A stretch of 64,000 bases of DNA from Mycolicibacter sp. MU0102. GTDB taxonomy: Bacteria; Actinomycetota; Actinomycetes; Mycobacteriales; Mycobacteriaceae. Below, one piece after another: positions 61,228 to 64,000 of this stretch; the stretch's first letter is position 1, and each line of letters opens with the position of its first letter. Position numbers and translations under genes: made by a program. The notes beneath the pieces were generated by a model. That model had not been told where the DNA came from, did not search any database, and worked only from the letters and a program-made list of their open reading frames with translations. The stretch is taken from positions 3,100,001 to 3,164,000 of the forward strand of contig NZ_OY726398.1 of assembly GCF_963378105.1 (NCBI RefSeq), given 5' to 3'.

Positions 61228-62013
61228 CTATTGGGCGAGGTATCCCCCGTCGACGGGCAACACGGCGCCGGTGATGAAGGAGGCGTCGTCGGAAGCCAGG
61301 AAGAGGATGGCGCTGGCAACTTCGGCCGGTTCGCCGATACGGCCCATCGGGTGCATGCGTTCGACCGCCGCCAAATACGCTGAGCCACCCGGCTCCTCCG
61401 GGAACCGCTTGACCCGTTCGGTGCGAATCGTCCCGGGTGCAACGGCGTTGACTCTGATTCCCCGGTCGGCCCACTCGACTGCCAAGTGTTTGGTCAAACC
61501 GCTGGCGATGAACTTAGCGGGCCCGTAGGCCGCCTGCCGCTTCTGCCCGGCCAGTCCCGAGATCGACGAGAGGCACACGATCGCGCCGCCGCCGGTTGGC
61601 AACATTGCCTCGATTGCGAATTTGCACGTGAGGAACATGCCGCGGCCATCGATGGCCATCACGTTGTCCCAGTCGGCGGCGGTCACCTCTTGCGCATCGC
61701 CGAGCGGGATGATGCCGGCGTTGGCGACCAGCACATCGAGTCGTCCGAAGCGGTCGACCGCCGCGCCGATCATTCGCTGCGCGTCATTCTGAACCGAGAC
61801 GTCGCCGACGACTGCCTCAACCTCCGCCCCGGCGTGCCGCAATTCCTCAGCGAGCGCCAGCAGCGGCTCGCCTTGAATATCAGTCACGACCAGACGCGCA
61901 CCTTCGCGTGCGAAGAGCACGGCGGTGGCCCGGCCTATGCCAAAGGCTGCCCCGGTGATCACCGCCGACTTTCCCAGGAGGCGTCCTCGCCCTTCGGTTA
62001 AGCCGCCCGTCAT
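61228..62013 (-). CDS. Short-chain dehydrogenase/reductase
   Basis: This is a 261-residue SDR. ATG 62013 precedes MTGGLTEGRGRLLGKSAVIT. Motifs are GAAFGIGRATAVLF, VANAGIIPL, the catalytic Ser in LSSISGL and YGPAKFIAS (Tyr and Lys). The C-terminus PVDGGYLAQ is typical. No specific substrate is indicated. It stands alone between the secreted protein and the tmRNA terminator. Confidence 0.9.
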   Translation of the reverse strand: MTGGLTEGRGRLLGKSAVITGAAFGIGRATAVLFAREGARLVVTDIQGEPLLALAEELRHAGAEVEAVVGDVSVQNDAQRMIGAAVDRFGRLDVLVANAGIIPLGDAQEVTAADWDNVMAIDGRGMFLTCKFAIEAMLPTGGGAIVCLSSISGLAGQKRQAAYGPAKFIASGLTKHLAVEWADRGIRVNAVAPGTIRTERVKRFPEEPGGSAYLAAVERMHPMGRIGEPAEVASAILFLASDDASFITGAVLPVDGGYLAQ

Positions 62014-62218
62014 CTGCGCATCATCCCGGTCACCACTGCCCCTACTTCCTTGCGCGCCGAGCTTTCTAACGCGGTAGATGGCCACATTGCAATCGAGGCC
62101 TCGCCACAGGGCGGGACGCGACCAGGATAAGTCCGAGCGAATGATCTCCCGGCGCAATCGCCACCGTGAGGCGAGAAGCGAGAGCCCGGCGCCTCGGTTG
62201 GGGTTGAGCTGAAACGGG

Positions 62219-62249
62219 AACGGGCCAGGACTTTTCGTCCTGGCCCGTT
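62219..62249 (-). terminator. Terminator of tmRNA
   Basis: A perfect 13-bp stem (62219-62231 with 62237-62249) with a 5-nt loop starts nine bases beyond the tmRNA 3' end. Downstream on the minus strand is CCCGTTTC, only a weak U-tract. It also reads as a hairpin from the SDR side. Confidence 0.75.
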
Positions 62250-62258
62250 CCGCTTCGG

Positions 62259-62643
62259 TGGAGCTGCCGGGAATCGAACCCGGGTCCTACGGCATTCCCT
62301 CAAGACTTCTCCGTGCGCAGTTCGCTATGTCTCTACTTGGATCTCTCGGTCACGCGAACAAGCCAAGATGACGATCCCAGTCGCTGTTGGTGTCCCGATA
62401 CATCCCGCGACCGGACGTATCGGTGGATCCCTCTAGTCGATGCCAGGGTCCGGGCCGAGGGAGCTCCCGGTCTGACAGGCCCGCCTCGCTTAGGCAGCGA
62501 GGGCGAAGTCGCTCTGAAGAGCGACCTTAGCCGGCGTAAGTGCCTTGGCGCTTACTTGTTTACAGCGACGCTTACGGTGGTCTCCTGCCTGCACCGGCAC
62601 GCTTCCCTTGATTCGACACACGCAGTCGAAACCTTTCAGCCCC
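62259..62643 (-). ncRNA. ssrA: tmRNA (SsrA)
   Basis: This is a 385-nt transfer-messenger RNA that rescues stalled ribosomes and tags their products. The 5' end GGGGCTGAAAGGTTTCGACT pairs with the 3' end CAGCTCC plus A; the acceptor stem has the G3-U70 alanine identity pair. The T-arm is CGGGTTCGATTCCCG. The tag frame ends at TAA (62492-62490). If the resume codon is GCT after GGTC, the tag reads ALQSDFALAA (10 residues), with the usual ALAA degron but not the M. tuberculosis sequence. Its partner smpB is 940 bp away. Confidence 0.93.
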
Positions 62644-62740
62644 CTGTCTTGGGTAATTGCCACCGAACCTCGGCAGACACTTCATGGTACGCGGTTCCAA
62701 CGACAGACCCACGCCCGTTCATTCCTTCGGCGTCGCACCG

Positions 62741-63586
62741 TCACCGCGCGGTGATCATGGCCACCGCCACCGCAGCCAGCACCATGCCGAGCACTTGTCC
62801 GCGGTGCACCCGCTCGCGCAGCACCACAATGGCCAGCACCACCGTCACCGCGGGGAACAGCGAGATCAGCACGCTGGCCAACGCCAGGTCCGATCCGCGC
62901 AGCGCAAGCAGCATCGCGACATTGGCTGCGGTGTCCGACAGGCCCGCCACCAGCGCCAGCTTCAACGGCGGGCCGGTGGGCACGTGCAATTCACGCGCCC
63001 CGGTCGCCGCGGTGAACACCAGCACGGCGGCGGCCACCCGCGCGAACGCCAACGGCCACAGCCCGGAGTCCGCCGGCGCCTCGTGGATGAACACGAAGTC
63101 CAACCCGAACGCCACACCGGCTCCCACGGTCAGCCAGGCCACCTTGCGGGTGAATCGGTGCGGCCGGATGTCCTCGTCGGTGGCTTGGCGGCTCACCAGG
63201 ACCACCGCCAAAAGCGCCAGCACGATCCCGCCGTCGGCCACCGGCCCGGGCCGCTCCCCCATGACGAAGCCGACCCCCACCGGAACCCCGGCCGTCAGCA
63301 CCGCCGAAATCGGGGACACCACCGAGATCGGCCCGGCACCCAGCGCGGCGTAGAACCACCAGCCGCCCAGCCCGAGCGCGACACCGGAGGCCAGGCCCCA
63401 CCCGATCGCACCCGCGGGAATCGGTCCGCCCACCGCGATGGCGAGCGTGCCCAGCAACACCAGCGCCACCGGGTAGGAGACCAACACCACCCGCAGTGCG
63501 GGCACGCGGCGCGCAGCGAGGCCCCCAGCGAAATCGCTGACCCCGAAGCCGGCCGCTGATAACAGCGCTAGGACGGCGCCGGTCAC
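62741..63586 (-). CDS. EamA/DMT-family transporter
   Basis: This 281-residue membrane protein has ten hydrophobic helices in two EamA repeats (ALLSAAGFGVSDFAGGLAAR in the first and LALVAGLSDTAANVAMLLAL in the second). It is of the drug/metabolite exporter group. It overlaps smpB by 4 bp (ATGA) on the same strand, so the two are co-transcribed. Its stop lies 97 bp from the tmRNA 5' end, so the tmRNA promoter must lie at or near the end of this gene. Substrate is unknown. Confidence 0.87.
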   Translation of the reverse strand: MTGAVLALLSAAGFGVSDFAGGLAARRVPALRVVLVSYPVALVLLGTLAIAVGGPIPAGAIGWGLASGVALGLGGWWFYAALGAGPISVVSPISAVLTAGVPVGVGFVMGERPGPVADGGIVLALLAVVLVSRQATDEDIRPHRFTRKVAWLTVGAGVAFGLDFVFIHEAPADSGLWPLAFARVAAAVLVFTAATGARELHVPTGPPLKLALVAGLSDTAANVAMLLALRGSDLALASVLISLFPAVTVVLAIVVLRERVHRGQVLGMVLAAVAVAMITAR

Positions 63587-64000
63587 ATGCCCTTGGCGCG
63601 CCGGCCCAGCGCCCGAGTGACTTCCCGTTGCGCGTCGCGCTTGGCGAGGTCCTGCCGCTTGTCGTGGGCCTGCTTACCGCGCGCCAGCGCCAATTCGACC
63701 TTCACCTTGCCCTCGGTGAAGTACACCGACAACGGCACCAGGGTGAGATTGCCGTCGCGGATCTTGCCGATCAGCATGTCGATCTGGCGCCGATGCAACA
63801 GCAGCTTGCGGGTGCGTCGCGGCTCGTGATTGGTCCAGGTCCCGTGGTGGTACTCGGGAATGTGCATGTTGCGTAGCCACACTTCGCCGTCGTCGACGGT
63901 GGCGAACGCATCGACCAGTGAGGCCTGCCCGGCTCGCAGGCTCTTCACCTCGGTGCCTACCAGCGATACCCCAGCCTCGTATACGTCGAGAATCGAGTAG
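63583..64000 (-). CDS. smpB: SsrA-binding protein SmpB, 5' end beyond window
   Basis: SmpB binds tmRNA and brings it to stalled ribosomes. 139 codons are present; the start is beyond the right edge. Visible motifs are YSILDVYEAGVSLVGTEVKS, SLRAGQASL, RNMHIPEYHHG, RRTRKLLLHRRQI and the basic tail DLAKRDAQREVTRALGRRAK, all diagnostic. The gene ends 4 bp into EamA. The arrangement SmpB-EamA-tmRNA on one strand puts the protein and its RNA close together. Confidence 0.96.
   Translation of the reverse strand, partial: YSILDVYEAGVSLVGTEVKSLRAGQASLVDAFATVDDGEVWLRNMHIPEYHHGTWTNHEPRRTRKLLLHRRQIDMLIGKIRDGNLTLVPLSVYFTEGKVKVELALARGKQAHDKRQDLAKRDAQREVTRALGRRAKGM

Noticed and set aside
1..64000. CRISPR array, rRNA operon or prophage
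   Set aside because: No regularly spaced repeat, no rRNA sequence and no phage structural gene was seen; the only tandem repeat is in the secreted protein at 60971.

Overview
This is high-GC actinobacterial DNA from a mycobacterium, probably a Mycolicibacterium-like species. The evidence is a PPE protein, a PE-PPE-domain protein, DUF732 and other small secreted proteins, a CYP136-type P450 next to its TetR and SDR neighbours, a mycobacterial nrdH-nrdI-nrdE set, cstA, a CYP125-like P450, and tmRNA with smpB. Gene order from nrd through SDR/TetR/cyp136, fadE22 and cstA broadly follows the Mycobacterium tuberculosis Rv3048c-Rv3063 region, with large insertions.

Layout. 1-3.1 kb is a transposon patch: a complete IS6110-type IS3 element lies against an IS110-family transposase, and the leader between them folds like a bridge RNA. 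3.1-26.7 kb is the class Ib ribonucleotide reductase locus, split apart. nrdF and a flavin monooxygenase are at the left, nrdH-nrdI-nrdE at the right, and about 19.5 kb lies between nrdF and nrdE. That interval holds a glycoside hydrolase, a PE-PPE-domain hydrolase, regulators, a geranylgeranyl-reductase-like enzyme, a P450, a large SARP/BTAD-ATPase regulator, hemerythrin, secreted proteins, a methyltransferase/HxlR pair, a second IS3 element and a free-standing GIY-YIG homing endonuclease directly behind nrdE.

26.9-36 kb carries DedA, a convergently arranged two-component system, an AAA ATPase, and an SDR-TetR block divergent from two tandem CYP136 copies. Each copy has its own TTGAC...GTCAA operator. 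36-44 kb has a stand-alone LeuA allosteric domain behind a branched-chain leader peptide and hairpin, a PoxB-like TPP enzyme, a FadE22-like acyl-CoA dehydrogenase, an SDR, and CstA with its YbdD partner.

44-51 kb has an L,D-transpeptidase and a divergent catabolic cluster: MBL hydrolase plus CYP125-like P450 on one side, and GntR, class II aldolase, amidohydrolase and D-2-hydroxyacid dehydrogenase on the other. 51-57 kb carries tRNA-Ala(GGC), a GreA-like protein, a D-amino-acid dehydrogenase, a PucR regulator and an MFS exporter. 57-61 kb has a PPE gene with an IdeR-like iron box, an aldehyde dehydrogenase and a repeat-bearing secreted protein. 61-64 kb ends with an SDR, tmRNA, an EamA transporter and the 5'-truncated smpB.

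Leads worth most attention: the candidate bridge RNA of the IS110 element; the branched-chain attenuator in front of an orphan LeuA regulatory domain; the homing endonuclease next to nrdE; the duplicated CYP136-operator unit; and the IdeR-like box ahead of the PPE gene. Starts were chosen from ribosome-binding sites and domain extent. No database search was possible.
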